From Flavobacterium sp. LC2016-13 (GTDB lineage: Bacteria; Bacteroidota; Bacteroidia; Flavobacteriales; Flavobacteriaceae): a DNA stretch of 64,000 nucleotides. Below, one piece after another: positions 51,982-60,819 of this stretch. Numbering within the stretch: position 1 is the first letter of the stretch; each line of letters starts with the position of its first letter. The notes under the pieces are model-generated. The model ran no database searches, was not told the origin of the DNA, and saw only the letters and a list, made by a program, of their open reading frames with translations. The DNA lies in the NCBI RefSeq assembly GCF_009707955.1, contig NZ_WMDQ01000001.1, positions 775,125 through 839,124 on the forward strand. The letters run 5' to 3'. The position numbers and the translations under genes were made by a program.

Positions 51982-52971
51982 TTATACCAAACCTGCTGCA
52001 ATTAAATATTCAGCGATTTGAATCGTGTTTGTTGCAGCTCCTTTTCTTAAGTTATCAGCAACAATCCACATGTTTAAAGTGTTTTGCTGGCTTTCGTCAC
52101 GACGGATTCTTCCAACAAAAACATCATTTTTACCTTCTGCATATAATGGCATTGGATATGTAAAGGTATCTAAATTATCCTGTACTACTACTCCATCAGT
52201 ATTGTGCAAAATTTCGCGAACTTCATTTACATCAAAATCATTTGTAAACTCAACATTTACTGCCTCGCTATGCCCGCCTACAACCGGTACACGAACCGCT
52301 GTAGCTGTAACTCTAATGGTATTATCACCAAGAATTTTTTGAGTTTCACGAACTAATTTCATTTCTTCTTTAGTATATCCGTTGTCTTCAAAACTATCGC
52401 AATGTGGAATCGCATTTCTGTGAATTGGATATTTATAGGCCATTTCCCCCTGAATTCCTGCATACTCATTTTCTAATTGTCTTACAGCTTTTACACCAGT
52501 TCCGGTGATAGATTGGTAAGTAGAAACAATAATTCTTTTAATGTTATATTTTGCATGCAAAGGCGCCAATGCCAATACCATTTGAATAGTAGAGCAATTT
52601 GGGTTTGCAATAATTTTATCTTCTTTAGTTAATATCGAAGCATTGATTTCCGGAACGACCAATTTTTTTGTCGGGTCCATTCTCCATGCAGAAGAATTAT
52701 CAATAACCGTTGTTCCGGCTGCAGCAAATTTTGGAGCCCATTCTAGTGATGTATCTCCTCCGGCAGAAAAAACTGCAATATCAGCTTTTAAATCAACTGC
52801 TGTTTGTAATCCTACAACCTTATATTTAGTACCTTTAAATTCGATTTCTTTTCCTATTGATTTTTCAGATGCAACAGGAATTAATTCTGTTACAGGGAAA
52901 TTTCTTTCCGCTAAAACTTTAAGCATTATCTCGCCAACCATACCAGTGGCACCTACAACCGCTATTCTCAT
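51982..52971 (-). CDS. asd: Aspartate-semialdehyde dehydrogenase
   Basis: Reduces aspartyl phosphate to aspartate semialdehyde on the way to lysine, threonine and methionine. 329 residues, normal. Nucleotide-binding GATGMVGE at 7-14, active-site Cys in NPNCSTIQM (about residue 126-128), His in VGGHSEA, and the Gln/Arg patch VGRIRRDE. Alone; mscL lies upstream in the same direction. Confidence 0.96.
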   Translation of the reverse strand: MRIAVVGATGMVGEIMLKVLAERNFPVTELIPVASEKSIGKEIEFKGTKYKVVGLQTAVDLKADIAVFSAGGDTSLEWAPKFAAAGTTVIDNSSAWRMDPTKKLVVPEINASILTKEDKIIANPNCSTIQMVLALAPLHAKYNIKRIIVSTYQSITGTGVKAVRQLENEYAGIQGEMAYKYPIHRNAIPHCDSFEDNGYTKEEMKLVRETQKILGDNTIRVTATAVRVPVVGGHSEAVNVEFTNDFDVNEVREILHNTDGVVVQDNLDTFTYPMPLYAEGKNDVFVGRIRRDESQQNTLNMWIVADNLRKGAATNTIQIAEYLIAAGLV

Positions 52972-53081
52972 TTTTATATTTTTAGTATGAATTAATCTAA
53001 ATTACTCTGCAAAAGTATACATAATAAAAGTCAAAACAAGGCGATTCACAAAAAATAACAAAATGTTACAAAACAAACAAA

Positions 53082-53117
53082 AGCAAAAAAAACCGCTCTC
53101 TTTAAAGAACGGTTAAG
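53082..53117 (-). terminator. Terminator of mscL
   Basis: AAAACCG(CT)CTCTTT / AAAGAACGGTT hairpin with an A run on the plus strand, 26 bp after the stop. Confidence 0.65.
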
Positions 53118-53142
53118 TTAGACTTAGTGTAGCGGTATTATA

Positions 53143-53523
53143 TTATTTATTTTTTAATAGATCTCTAATTTGTATCAAAAGCTCTTCCTGCGTAGGACCT
53201 GCCGGAGCAGCTGGTGCCGGAACTTCTTTCTTTTTGGCATGGTTTATTCCTTTAATAATTAAGAACAAAACAAAAGCCACAATTACAAAGTTAATTACAG
53301 CCGAAATAAACAAACCGTATTTAACGCCGCCAAAAGCAACTAATTTGTCAATAGTGGCCAAATGTGCTGCGTCTAATGCTGGTTTTAATATTAATGGCGT
53401 AATTACATCTTCGATTAATGAGCTTACAATTTTACCAAAAGCAGCTCCGATAATAACACCGACAGCCAAATCGACCACGTTGCCTTTCATTGCAAATTCC
53501 TTAAATTCCGATAACATCCCCAT
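53143..53523 (-). CDS. mscL: Large-conductance mechanosensitive channel
   Basis: 126 residues in the inner membrane, releasing solutes under hypo-osmotic shock. N-terminal helix [21 protein letters not shown] is the classic signature; the second transmembrane helix (about 70-95) and a C-terminal bundle end follow. Normal length. Confidence 0.96.
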   Translation of the reverse strand: MGMLSEFKEFAMKGNVVDLAVGVIIGAAFGKIVSSLIEDVITPLILKPALDAAHLATIDKLVAFGGVKYGLFISAVINFVIVAFVLFLIIKGINHAKKKEVPAPAAPAGPTQEELLIQIRDLLKNK

Positions 53524-53591
53524 AATTATTTATTTAAATTTATATTATTTGAATATCGAAAATACACAATTTTATCCAAAGTTACTTACAA

Positions 53592-56060
53592 CTATCTAAA
53601 AAATACCCTTTTTACACGTTGCGAAATACTGGTCAGAATTTCATACGGAATTGTTTTCAATGCATTTGCAATTTCAGTTACGGTTGGGTTTTCTCCAAAA
53701 ATAATAACCGAATCACCTTCTTTACAATCAATTTTGCTGACATCAACCATTAACATATCCATACAAATACTTCCGGTAATGGGCGCTTTTTGGTTTTTAA
53801 TTATCACATAACCAACTCCATTTCCCCATAATCTCGAAATTCCATCGGCATAACCAATTGGAATTGTAGCAATTTTAGTTTCTTTTTCGGCCATAAATCT
53901 TCGGCCATAACCCACACTATCTCCTGCGGGAATAGTACGAACCTGAGAAATAATAGATTTTAAAGTTCCCACATTCTCCAGGTATTTCTGTTCTGACGGA
54001 TCATTTGAAACTCCGTATAAACCAATTCCCAAACGTACCATATTATATTGTGCGGAAGGAAAATTGCTAATTCCGGATGTGTTCAAGATATGACGAATTG
54101 GGTTTATGTTTAATTCTGATATTAATTTTGAAGATAATTTTTCGAATAAATTAATCTGAGAAATCACAAAATCATAATGATTCATATCATCACTTGTCGC
54201 TAAATGCGATAAAACACTTTGAATACGAACGGTTGAATTTCCTTTTAAAGTCGCAATTAATTCATCAATTGTATTGGCTTCAAAACCCAATCGATGCATT
54301 CCGGTATCTAATTTTATATGAATAGGAAAATCTTTTAAATTCTTTTCGCGGGCAATTTTCAAGAAAGCATTTAATCCTTTTATGCTATAAATTTCAGGCT
54401 CTAACTGATATTGAATAATCGAAGCAAAACTGGTCGATTCAGGATTCAAAACCATAATTGGCAATTTGATTCCGCCGTTTTTAAGTGAGATTCCTTCATC
54501 GGCGAAAGCCACACCTAAATAATCAACTTTATGATGTTCAAGTAGTTTTGCAATTTCTAAGCCGCCATTTCCATAACCAAAAGCTTTTACCATAACCATG
54601 ATTTTAACATCGTTGGCTAATTTCGATTTAAAGAAATTGAGGTTATGACTTATAGAATCCAGATTAATTTCAAGAATGGTTTCATGCGTTTTTTCTTCAA
54701 GCAAAGTCACGATTTCTTCAAACTGAAATGATCTTGCCCCTTTTATCAAAATAGATTCATTGGCAAAGTTTAAACTTTCAAAATTGGCTATAAATTCTTC
54801 CGTATTCTGAAACATAATACTTTTTGGGAATTTATCCTTAAAAGAAGAAATAGTCGCACCAATTCCTATAACACGGTTTATTTTATTATCAGTAATTAAC
54901 TGTGCCACTTTAGAATATAATTCTTCATTTGAAAATCCGCTTTGAAAAATATCAGATAAAATAACCGTTTTTGAAGCATTCTTTTTCTGGCTTTCCAAAA
55001 AGTCTAAAGCAATTTTTAGCGATTGAAAATCAGAACTGTAACTATCATCAATAATACTGCAATTGTTGATTCCGTTTTTAACTTCCAAACGCATTTCTAC
55101 CGGATACAACATTTGCATACGGTTTTGAATTGTTACAGCATCATATTGAAAATACAATAAAACCAATAAACATGAAATTGCATTTTCTATAGAAGCTGAA
55201 TCCTGAAACGGAATTTCTAAATTGAAAACTTCGTCATTAAATTCATATTTAATAACGGTTATATCGTTTTTGGTTTCTTTATTTAAAATAAAAACATCAG
55301 CCGTTTCATCTGAAAAACTCCATGAAAAAAGTTTTCTTTCTTCTAAATAATTCTCTTTAGAAAAATCAATGAAACACTGATCAACAAGTTCGTTTTTTTG
55401 ATAAATAATAATTTTTGATTTTTTGAAAAGCTGTAATTTCTCTTTGATTTTTTGCTCTAAATTTTCAAAACCTTCATCATGCGCAGAACCAATATTGGTT
55501 AAAACTCCTATATTGGGTTTAATGATTTTTTCGAGGTTGACCATTTCATTAACCGTAGAAATTCCGGCTTCGAAAATGCCCAAATTGTGCTTTTCGTTAA
55601 TAGCAATTACAGACAACGGAACGCCAACCTGAGAGTTATAACTTTTAGGACTTCTGATAATATTATAATCGGGACTCAGTAAAAAATTGAGCCATTCTTT
55701 TACAATCGTTTTACCGTTACTTCCGGTCAATCCGATAATAGGAAAGCCGAAAAGATCACGATAATAACCCGCAAATTCCTGCAGCGCTTTTAGTGAATCA
55801 TTTACAACCAAAAAGTTGGCCTTTTGTTCGTAATTATCCGGTATATATTGCACGACAAAATTTTGAACGCCTTTTTCTATAAGTTCGGGAATATACAAAT
55901 GAGCATCATTATTTATGCCTGATAAAGCAAAAAATAAAGTCTGGGATCCGTTTTGCAATGAACGGCTGTCTATAGAAATATGATCGATAAAAATATCAGT
56001 TTCAGAGCCAATCCATTTGGCGTCGAGAACTGAAATAAGGCTTTTTAGGTTTATGCTCAT
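53592..56060 (-). CDS. Bifunctional MurF-alanine racemase fusion
   Basis: 822 residues. The N-terminal half (about 1-440) is UDP-MurNAc-tripeptide:D-Ala-D-Ala ligase (MurF): ATP loop GLTGSNGKT at about 111-119. The C-terminal half (about 455-822) is a PLP-dependent alanine racemase with the PLP Lys in VMVKAFGYGNGG and the second catalytic Tyr in SVGYGRRF. Fusion couples D-Ala supply to cell-wall precursor ligation and is known across Bacteroidota. The start is the only one near the N-terminal MurF strand. Confidence 0.94.
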   Translation of the reverse strand: MSINLKSLISVLDAKWIGSETDIFIDHISIDSRSLQNGSQTLFFALSGINNDAHLYIPELIEKGVQNFVVQYIPDNYEQKANFLVVNDSLKALQEFAGYYRDLFGFPIIGLTGSNGKTIVKEWLNFLLSPDYNIIRSPKSYNSQVGVPLSVIAINEKHNLGIFEAGISTVNEMVNLEKIIKPNIGVLTNIGSAHDEGFENLEQKIKEKLQLFKKSKIIIYQKNELVDQCFIDFSKENYLEERKLFSWSFSDETADVFILNKETKNDITVIKYEFNDEVFNLEIPFQDSASIENAISCLLVLLYFQYDAVTIQNRMQMLYPVEMRLEVKNGINNCSIIDDSYSSDFQSLKIALDFLESQKKNASKTVILSDIFQSGFSNEELYSKVAQLITDNKINRVIGIGATISSFKDKFPKSIMFQNTEEFIANFESLNFANESILIKGARSFQFEEIVTLLEEKTHETILEINLDSISHNLNFFKSKLANDVKIMVMVKAFGYGNGGLEIAKLLEHHKVDYLGVAFADEGISLKNGGIKLPIMVLNPESTSFASIIQYQLEPEIYSIKGLNAFLKIAREKNLKDFPIHIKLDTGMHRLGFEANTIDELIATLKGNSTVRIQSVLSHLATSDDMNHYDFVISQINLFEKLSSKLISELNINPIRHILNTSGISNFPSAQYNMVRLGIGLYGVSNDPSEQKYLENVGTLKSIISQVRTIPAGDSVGYGRRFMAEKETKIATIPIGYADGISRLWGNGVGYVIIKNQKAPITGSICMDMLMVDVSKIDCKEGDSVIIFGENPTVTEIANALKTIPYEILTSISQRVKRVFFR

Positions 56061-56095
56061 TTAGAAAATTTCTTTTGTCAAATTTAAAAAAAGGT

Positions 56096-56401
56096 TTGCC
56101 ACGAATCTCACAAATTTTCAGGAATTAAATACTTGAATTTTTAAATGAAATTCGTGAAAAATATTAAACACATAGAGACATAGTTTTTTGCTGTTAGTGA
56201 AAAGAGCAAAAAAGAAACTAGTTTCCACACATAGCTATGTGAATTAATGCAAGTGAAACGCCTCTTCAATACAAACTAAACTATGTTTCTATGTGTTAAA
56301 AAAAGTTTGCCTCGGATTACAGATTAGAATCTTTTTAATCCTTTAATCTGTGGCAAAAAATTAAAAAATAATTTAGTGGAAATTTGTGAAATTCATGGCA
56401 A
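56096..56401. repeat. 306-bp nested inverted repeat
   Basis: Outer arms TTGCCACGAATCTCACAAAT (56096 on) and ATTTGTGAAATTCATGGCAA (ending 56401) are near complements. Inside, AACACATAGAGACATAGTTT (56165 on) pairs with AAACTATGTTTCTATGTGTT ending about 56299. The right side also has a CAGATTAGAATC...AATCTGTGGC copy. No gene is seen from 56061 to 56444. Confidence 0.8.
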
Positions 56402-56411
56402 AAAAAATTAT

Positions 56412-56419
56412 TATATTTG
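56412..56419 (+). promoter_or_regulatory. -7 box of the PAP2-like membrane protein gene
   Basis: TATATTTG, 25 bp before the TTG start, matches TAnnTTTG. Confidence 0.55.
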
Positions 56420-56444
56420 TTGAAAGACCACAAATTTCTGCATT

Positions 56445-57050
56445 TTGAAAAAAATCCTTCCTGTTTTCTCTTATATTTTACATCCGATTTTTATCTCGAT
56501 GTATGCTACTTTATTTTATTTGTTTTGTAAGGGAGATATTTTTACAAATCAGGAAAAATATTATGTTTTATTTCAAATCCTGATTATTACTATTTTAGTT
56601 CCAATCTTGTTTTTCTTATTGCTTCGCTCAACTGGACACGTAAAATCTGTTATGGTTCATGAAACTTCGCAGCGTAAAATTCCACTTATTTTGCAATGTT
56701 TTCTATATATATTATTGGTAAAACGAAGTATTATAATATCGCGTTATCCTGAACTTCATTTCTTTTTTCTGGGAGCTTTGTTCAGTACGATTTTAGCATT
56801 AGTTTGTTCACTTTTTAAAATAAAAGCAAGCTTGCATATGTTAGCCATTAGCTCACTTGCGATTTTTGTAATTGGTTTAAATATTCATTTACAAATGCAA
56901 AATCCTTATTGGGCAGCCTTTTTAATTTTATTAACGGGAATTGTAGCATCATCGCGCCTGGTAATGGAAGCGCACACTAATAACGAATTACTAATTGGTA
57001 CTTTTATCGGAATATTTCCTCAGTTGCTATTTTTATATCTGTGGTTATAG
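56445..57050 (+). CDS. Integral membrane protein, PAP2-like, TTG start
   Basis: 201 residues with six or seven hydrophobic helices. The closing SSRLVMEAHTNNELLIGTFIG has the His-x-x-x-E-L-x-x-G pattern of the PAP2 (type 2 phosphatidic acid phosphatase) superfamily, but the other catalytic motifs are not clear, so activity is uncertain. The start is TTG at 56445, 25 bp from a good -7 box. It ends 6 bp inside the convergent next gene. Confidence 0.65.
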   Translation: MKKILPVFSYILHPIFISMYATLFYLFCKGDIFTNQEKYYVLFQILIITILVPILFFLLLRSTGHVKSVMVHETSQRKIPLILQCFLYILLVKRSIIISRYPELHFFFLGALFSTILALVCSLFKIKASLHMLAISSLAIFVIGLNIHLQMQNPYWAAFLILLTGIVASSRLVMEAHTNNELLIGTFIGIFPQLLFLYLWL

Positions 57051-57749
57051 AATATAAAATATCAAACCAATATTCATTGTTTTTACATCAAGACTAGATC
57101 CTGAAGCTGTTTTTACGTTGTTAAACAAAGGGTTTAAACCGTAATACATATAAACATTCCAGGTATTATAACCTGTTGAAATATAAGGTCCGTATTGAAA
57201 CTTATTGACATCCGGATTGTTTGAGACTTTATAAATAGTTTCTCCGTCATCTAAAGTAGATTTAGTCGAAAAAGCATAACTTAACTTAATTCCGGCATAA
57301 ATTCTCCAAAACTTAGTACTTTCATAAGTAGAATTTCTCCATCTAAATTCAATAGGAAGATCTACTAAATATTGACGGTATTTGTTGGAAACAATCTCAT
57401 TATAATCGCTAACACCATACACCAAAGCTCCATTGCCATCTTTTGAAACACCAAGGTTTTGAAAAAAGTTCTGATAACTTAATCCTAAACCGGCAGCAAT
57501 TGAAACTGTTCTTTTTTTATTGATGGGCATGTCGCGAAGAAATCCGCCGGAAAGTCCCACAGAAAACTTATCCTGTCTAAGTCCTTGCGGAATTGCGGAT
57601 AAGAGATTATAGGTAACCGAGAAATAAAACTGGTCTTCACGATACAAAGAATCGATTTTTATAACTGGTTCTACTTTTGGTTTTACATCTTCCTGAGAAA
57701 AAACACTAAAAAAAGAAACTAAAAATAAACAACTAAAAAGGAATCGCAT
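57045..57749 (-). CDS. Outer-membrane beta-barrel protein (PorT-like)
   Basis: 234 residues from the Met at 57749 (an earlier one at 57779 adds ten charged residues). Signal peptide LFSCLFLVSFFSVFSQ, then alternating strands (FYFSVTYNLL, RTVSIAAGLGLSYQNFF, FWRIYAGIKLSYAFS) ending in MNIGLIFYIL, as in PorT/OMP_b-brl family porin-like proteins of Bacteroidota. Its exact role is unknown. Overlaps the convergent gene by 6 bp. Confidence 0.75.
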   Translation of the reverse strand: MRFLFSCLFLVSFFSVFSQEDVKPKVEPVIKIDSLYREDQFYFSVTYNLLSAIPQGLRQDKFSVGLSGGFLRDMPINKKRTVSIAAGLGLSYQNFFQNLGVSKDGNGALVYGVSDYNEIVSNKYRQYLVDLPIEFRWRNSTYESTKFWRIYAGIKLSYAFSTKSTLDDGETIYKVSNNPDVNKFQYGPYISTGYNTWNVYMYYGLNPLFNNVKTASGSSLDVKTMNIGLIFYIL

Positions 57750-57949
57750 ATTGTGTTTTGGTTTTAAGGAGTTTTTCAAGTAAACGTTTTTTAGAGTTGA
57801 TTTATTTCACTTACAAATATAATATAATGCTAGTTCAAGATAGGATTAATTATGCTCTTTTTCGTGAAGAATAAAATCATTTACTGAATAATTTTCAATA
57901 AATCGGCAACAGAATCAAAAAAACGAATCGATTATTCATTGCTCTTTTA

Positions 57950-57957
57950 TACCTTTG
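57950..57957 (+). promoter_or_regulatory. -7 box of the His/Cys-rich protein gene
   Basis: TACCTTTG, matching TAnnTTTG, ends only 6 bases before the ATG at 57964. The transcript may therefore be leaderless or nearly so. Confidence 0.5.
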
Positions 57958-57963
57958 TCCTGC

Positions 57964-58317
57964 ATGAAAAAAAGGCAGCTCATATTAAGTGTTTCTTTGG
58001 CACTGACAGTATTGTTCTCAATATTGTTTCAGTCCATACACAGTTATGAGCATATTGCAAAGCAGCTTTCAGAAAAACAATGTCATCACAATTATAATGA
58101 TCCTAGTGGCGAAATAACACACCAGCATCATAATTATGATCTTTGTTATGTATGTCATTTTGCTTTTGGAAGTTATATTGTTCCTGAAGAATTTGACTTT
58201 CAATTTCATATTTTCAAAACAGAAATTCCTTATTTCTTCGCGCTTTCAGAAAAAGTCTTTTCAACTTCAGAAAGTGCTTATTTATTACGCGGCCCGCCCA
58301 CAGCTCTAGTTTCTTAG
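57964..58317 (+). CDS. His/Cys-rich exported protein upstream of a TonB receptor
   Basis: 117 residues. A hydrophobic N-terminal signal or anchor (LILSVSLALTVLFSILFQSIH) precedes a His/Cys-rich stretch (EHIAKQLSEKQCHHNY, EITHQHHNYDLCYVCHFAF) that could bind Zn or Cu. The ATG at 57964 is preferred over the TTG at 57955 given the promoter. It lies 157 bp before a TonB-dependent receptor, suggesting the two act together in metal handling; inference only. Confidence 0.65.
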   Translation: MKKRQLILSVSLALTVLFSILFQSIHSYEHIAKQLSEKQCHHNYNDPSGEITHQHHNYDLCYVCHFAFGSYIVPEEFDFQFHIFKTEIPYFFALSEKVFSTSESAYLLRGPPTALVS

Positions 58318-58474
58318 ATTTCGAAATACTCGAAATAAAATCAAACTCTTTTTATCGAAAAAAAACTTTGGGTTTCCCAATCTTGAATTGTTTCAGGATC
58401 GGAAAGCTTTACTGTTATTTTAATTTTTTATCTAAAAAGAAAAAAAATCCAATTAACTATAGCATCATTTTCAA

Positions 58475-60685
58475 ATGAAAAAAATCATAATAGCCCTTAT
58501 TTTAGGGTTTTCGGGCATTCTTTCTGCTCAAAATTCTGTTTCAGGAACCGTAACAAATCTTGAAAACAAACCTGTTCCGGGTGTTTCTGTTTATGCTCCT
58601 GAATTACACAAAGGCACAACAACTGACGAAAACGGAAAATACGAATTTAAGAATCTTCCAAACGGAAGTTTACGACTTGCTTTTGCTTTTGTTGGTTATA
58701 CTACACAAAACAAAACTATTGCTAAATTATTAAAAGAAAACACTTTAGATGTTGTAATCTCTGAATCTATTTTTGAAATGGATGAAGTTGTGGTTTCAAC
58801 TCCTTTCAACAAATTGCAATCGCAAAACGTAATGAAAGTAGAACATGAAAGCATTAAAACATTACAGCAAAAAGGAACTTCGACTTTAATTGAAGGTTTG
58901 GCTACGATTCCCGGAGTTTCGCAAATTTCAACAGGAACTTCTATCGGAAAACCTGTAATTCGTGGACTCAGCGGAAATCGAGTTTTAGTTTATTCTCAAG
59001 GCGTTCGTATCGAAAATCAACAATTTGGAGATGAACATGGTTTAGGATTAAATGATGCCGGAATCGAAAGTGTTGAAGTTATTAAAGGTCCCGCTTCTTT
59101 ATTATATGGTTCTGATGCTCTTGGTGGAGTTTTATATTTTAATCCTGAAAAATTTGCTGATGCTGGTACTTTTAAAGCTAATTTCAGCCAAAAATATTTT
59201 TCGAATACTCAAGGAAGTAATTCATCAATTGGATTAAAAACTTCTACAGATAATTGGAAATTTTTGGCTCGCGGAAGTTTCAACACACATTCTGATTACA
59301 AAATTGGCGATAATGGCGAACGCGTAACAAATACACGTTATAATGAAACCGATTTTAAAACCGGAATTGGTTATAGTAATTCGACTTTTTCCAGTGTTTT
59401 AAGATATAACTACAACAAATTAGATCTTGGAATGCCTGACGATGGAATTGCAGAACAATCTACAAGCAAAGACACTCAATTTCCGAGACAGGGAATTTTT
59501 AATCATTTATTGAGTTTGAACAACGTTATCTTTTTTGAGAATTCAAAATTAGATGTTAATTTAGGATATATTGCCAATGACAGAAGTGAGTTTGAAGACA
59601 GTAACGATGCTTCGCTTCACATGAGACTGAATACTTTTAACTATAATGCAAAATATCATTTTCCTAAATTGGGTAAATTTGAAACCATTTTAGGGGTTCA
59701 GGGAATGCACCAAACGAATACTAATTCTGGTGAAGAATATTTGATTCCGGATGCAACTACAAATGATTTTGGTGTTTTTGGAACTGGAAATTACGAATGG
59801 GGAAACAGTGTTTTACAAGCCGGATTGCGTTTTGACAATAGAAATATTACTTCTATAGCACACGGAACTGAAGGTGAAGAAGGTTATTTTCAGGCTTTAG
59901 ACAAATCGTTTGATAGTTTTAATGCTTCTTTGGGATATAAAACGAAACTTGCAGAACCGTTAACGCTTCGATTGAATGTGGCAACTGGTTTTAGAGCGCC
60001 AAATTTAGCAGAATTAACATCAAATGGTGTTCACGAAGGAACAAACCGTTATGAAATTGGAAATGCCGATTTGAAAACAGAACAAAATGTTCAGACTGAT
60101 TTGAATTTAGAATATAAAAATTCGCATTTTGAATTTTTCGTAAACGGATTTTACAATCACATAAACAATTATATCTATACTTCGCCAACTGGAGAAACCC
60201 GTGATGATAATGATGTTTTTGCTTATGTTCAGGATAATGCAAAATTGTATGGTGGTGAAGTTGGATTCCACTTTCATCCGCATCCTTTGGACTGGTTGCA
60301 TTTTGAAACTAGTTTTGAAACTGTAACGGGTAAAAAAGACAACAATGATTACTTGCCTTTAATTCCTGCCAATAACTGGAATAATACGCTTAGAACAGAA
60401 TTTAACATCAAAAACTGGTTAAGCGAAGGTTTTGCTTCATTGAATGTATCTTCAACTTTCAGCCAGGATAATGTAAGTGGTTTCGAAACAGCTTCTAAAG
60501 GTTATACTTTAGTAAATTTAGGTTTTGGAGGAACAGTAAAACTAGGTAAAACTGCTTTTGATGTAAATCTAAACGGAAACAATTTATTCGATAAAACATA
60601 CATCGCGCATCTTTCAAGATTAAAAACTGACGGGATTCCTAACATCGGAAGAAATATTGTTTTAGGGGTGAATTTCACCATATAA
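58475..60685 (+). CDS. TonB-dependent outer-membrane receptor
   Basis: 736 residues: signal peptide (1-18), a carboxypeptidase-D-like regulatory domain (SVSGTVTNLENKPVPGVSV, about 20-105), plug domain (TIPGVSQISTG, IRGLSGNRVLVYSQGVRI, about 120-215) and a 22-strand barrel ending in VLGVNFTI. Barrel His cluster HFHPHPLDWLHFE near 608 is typical of receptors for metals such as ZnuD-like Zn receptors. The preceding His-rich protein fits this. Substrate not proven. Confidence 0.88.
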   Translation: MKKIIIALILGFSGILSAQNSVSGTVTNLENKPVPGVSVYAPELHKGTTTDENGKYEFKNLPNGSLRLAFAFVGYTTQNKTIAKLLKENTLDVVISESIFEMDEVVVSTPFNKLQSQNVMKVEHESIKTLQQKGTSTLIEGLATIPGVSQISTGTSIGKPVIRGLSGNRVLVYSQGVRIENQQFGDEHGLGLNDAGIESVEVIKGPASLLYGSDALGGVLYFNPEKFADAGTFKANFSQKYFSNTQGSNSSIGLKTSTDNWKFLARGSFNTHSDYKIGDNGERVTNTRYNETDFKTGIGYSNSTFSSVLRYNYNKLDLGMPDDGIAEQSTSKDTQFPRQGIFNHLLSLNNVIFFENSKLDVNLGYIANDRSEFEDSNDASLHMRLNTFNYNAKYHFPKLGKFETILGVQGMHQTNTNSGEEYLIPDATTNDFGVFGTGNYEWGNSVLQAGLRFDNRNITSIAHGTEGEEGYFQALDKSFDSFNASLGYKTKLAEPLTLRLNVATGFRAPNLAELTSNGVHEGTNRYEIGNADLKTEQNVQTDLNLEYKNSHFEFFVNGFYNHINNYIYTSPTGETRDDNDVFAYVQDNAKLYGGEVGFHFHPHPLDWLHFETSFETVTGKKDNNDYLPLIPANNWNNTLRTEFNIKNWLSEGFASLNVSSTFSQDNVSGFETASKGYTLVNLGFGGTVKLGKTAFDVNLNGNNLFDKTYIAHLSRLKTDGIPNIGRNIVLGVNFTI

Positions 60686-60694
60686 TTTTTTTTC

Positions 60695-60769
60695 TTAAAC
60701 CATATCAGTTATATAAGTTCATTTAATTTAAGCCTGCTTACATTTACTTATATAACTGATATGGTTTAA
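60695..60769. repeat. Perfect 24-bp inverted repeat, CCATATCAGTTATATAAG
   Basis: Arms 60695-60718 and 60746-60769 are exact reverse complements. With the T run after it, it can terminate the receptor transcript. Related half copies are near 34905 and 39400. Confidence 0.9.
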
Positions 60770-60790
60770 TTTTTTTTGTACAAAAAGCGC

Positions 60791-60798
60791 TATTTTTG
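60791..60798 (+). promoter_or_regulatory. -7 box of the prolyl oligopeptidase gene
   Basis: TATTTTTG, 22 bp before the start codon. Confidence 0.45.
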
Positions 60799-60819
60799 TT
60801 ATAACCGACAATTTAAATT

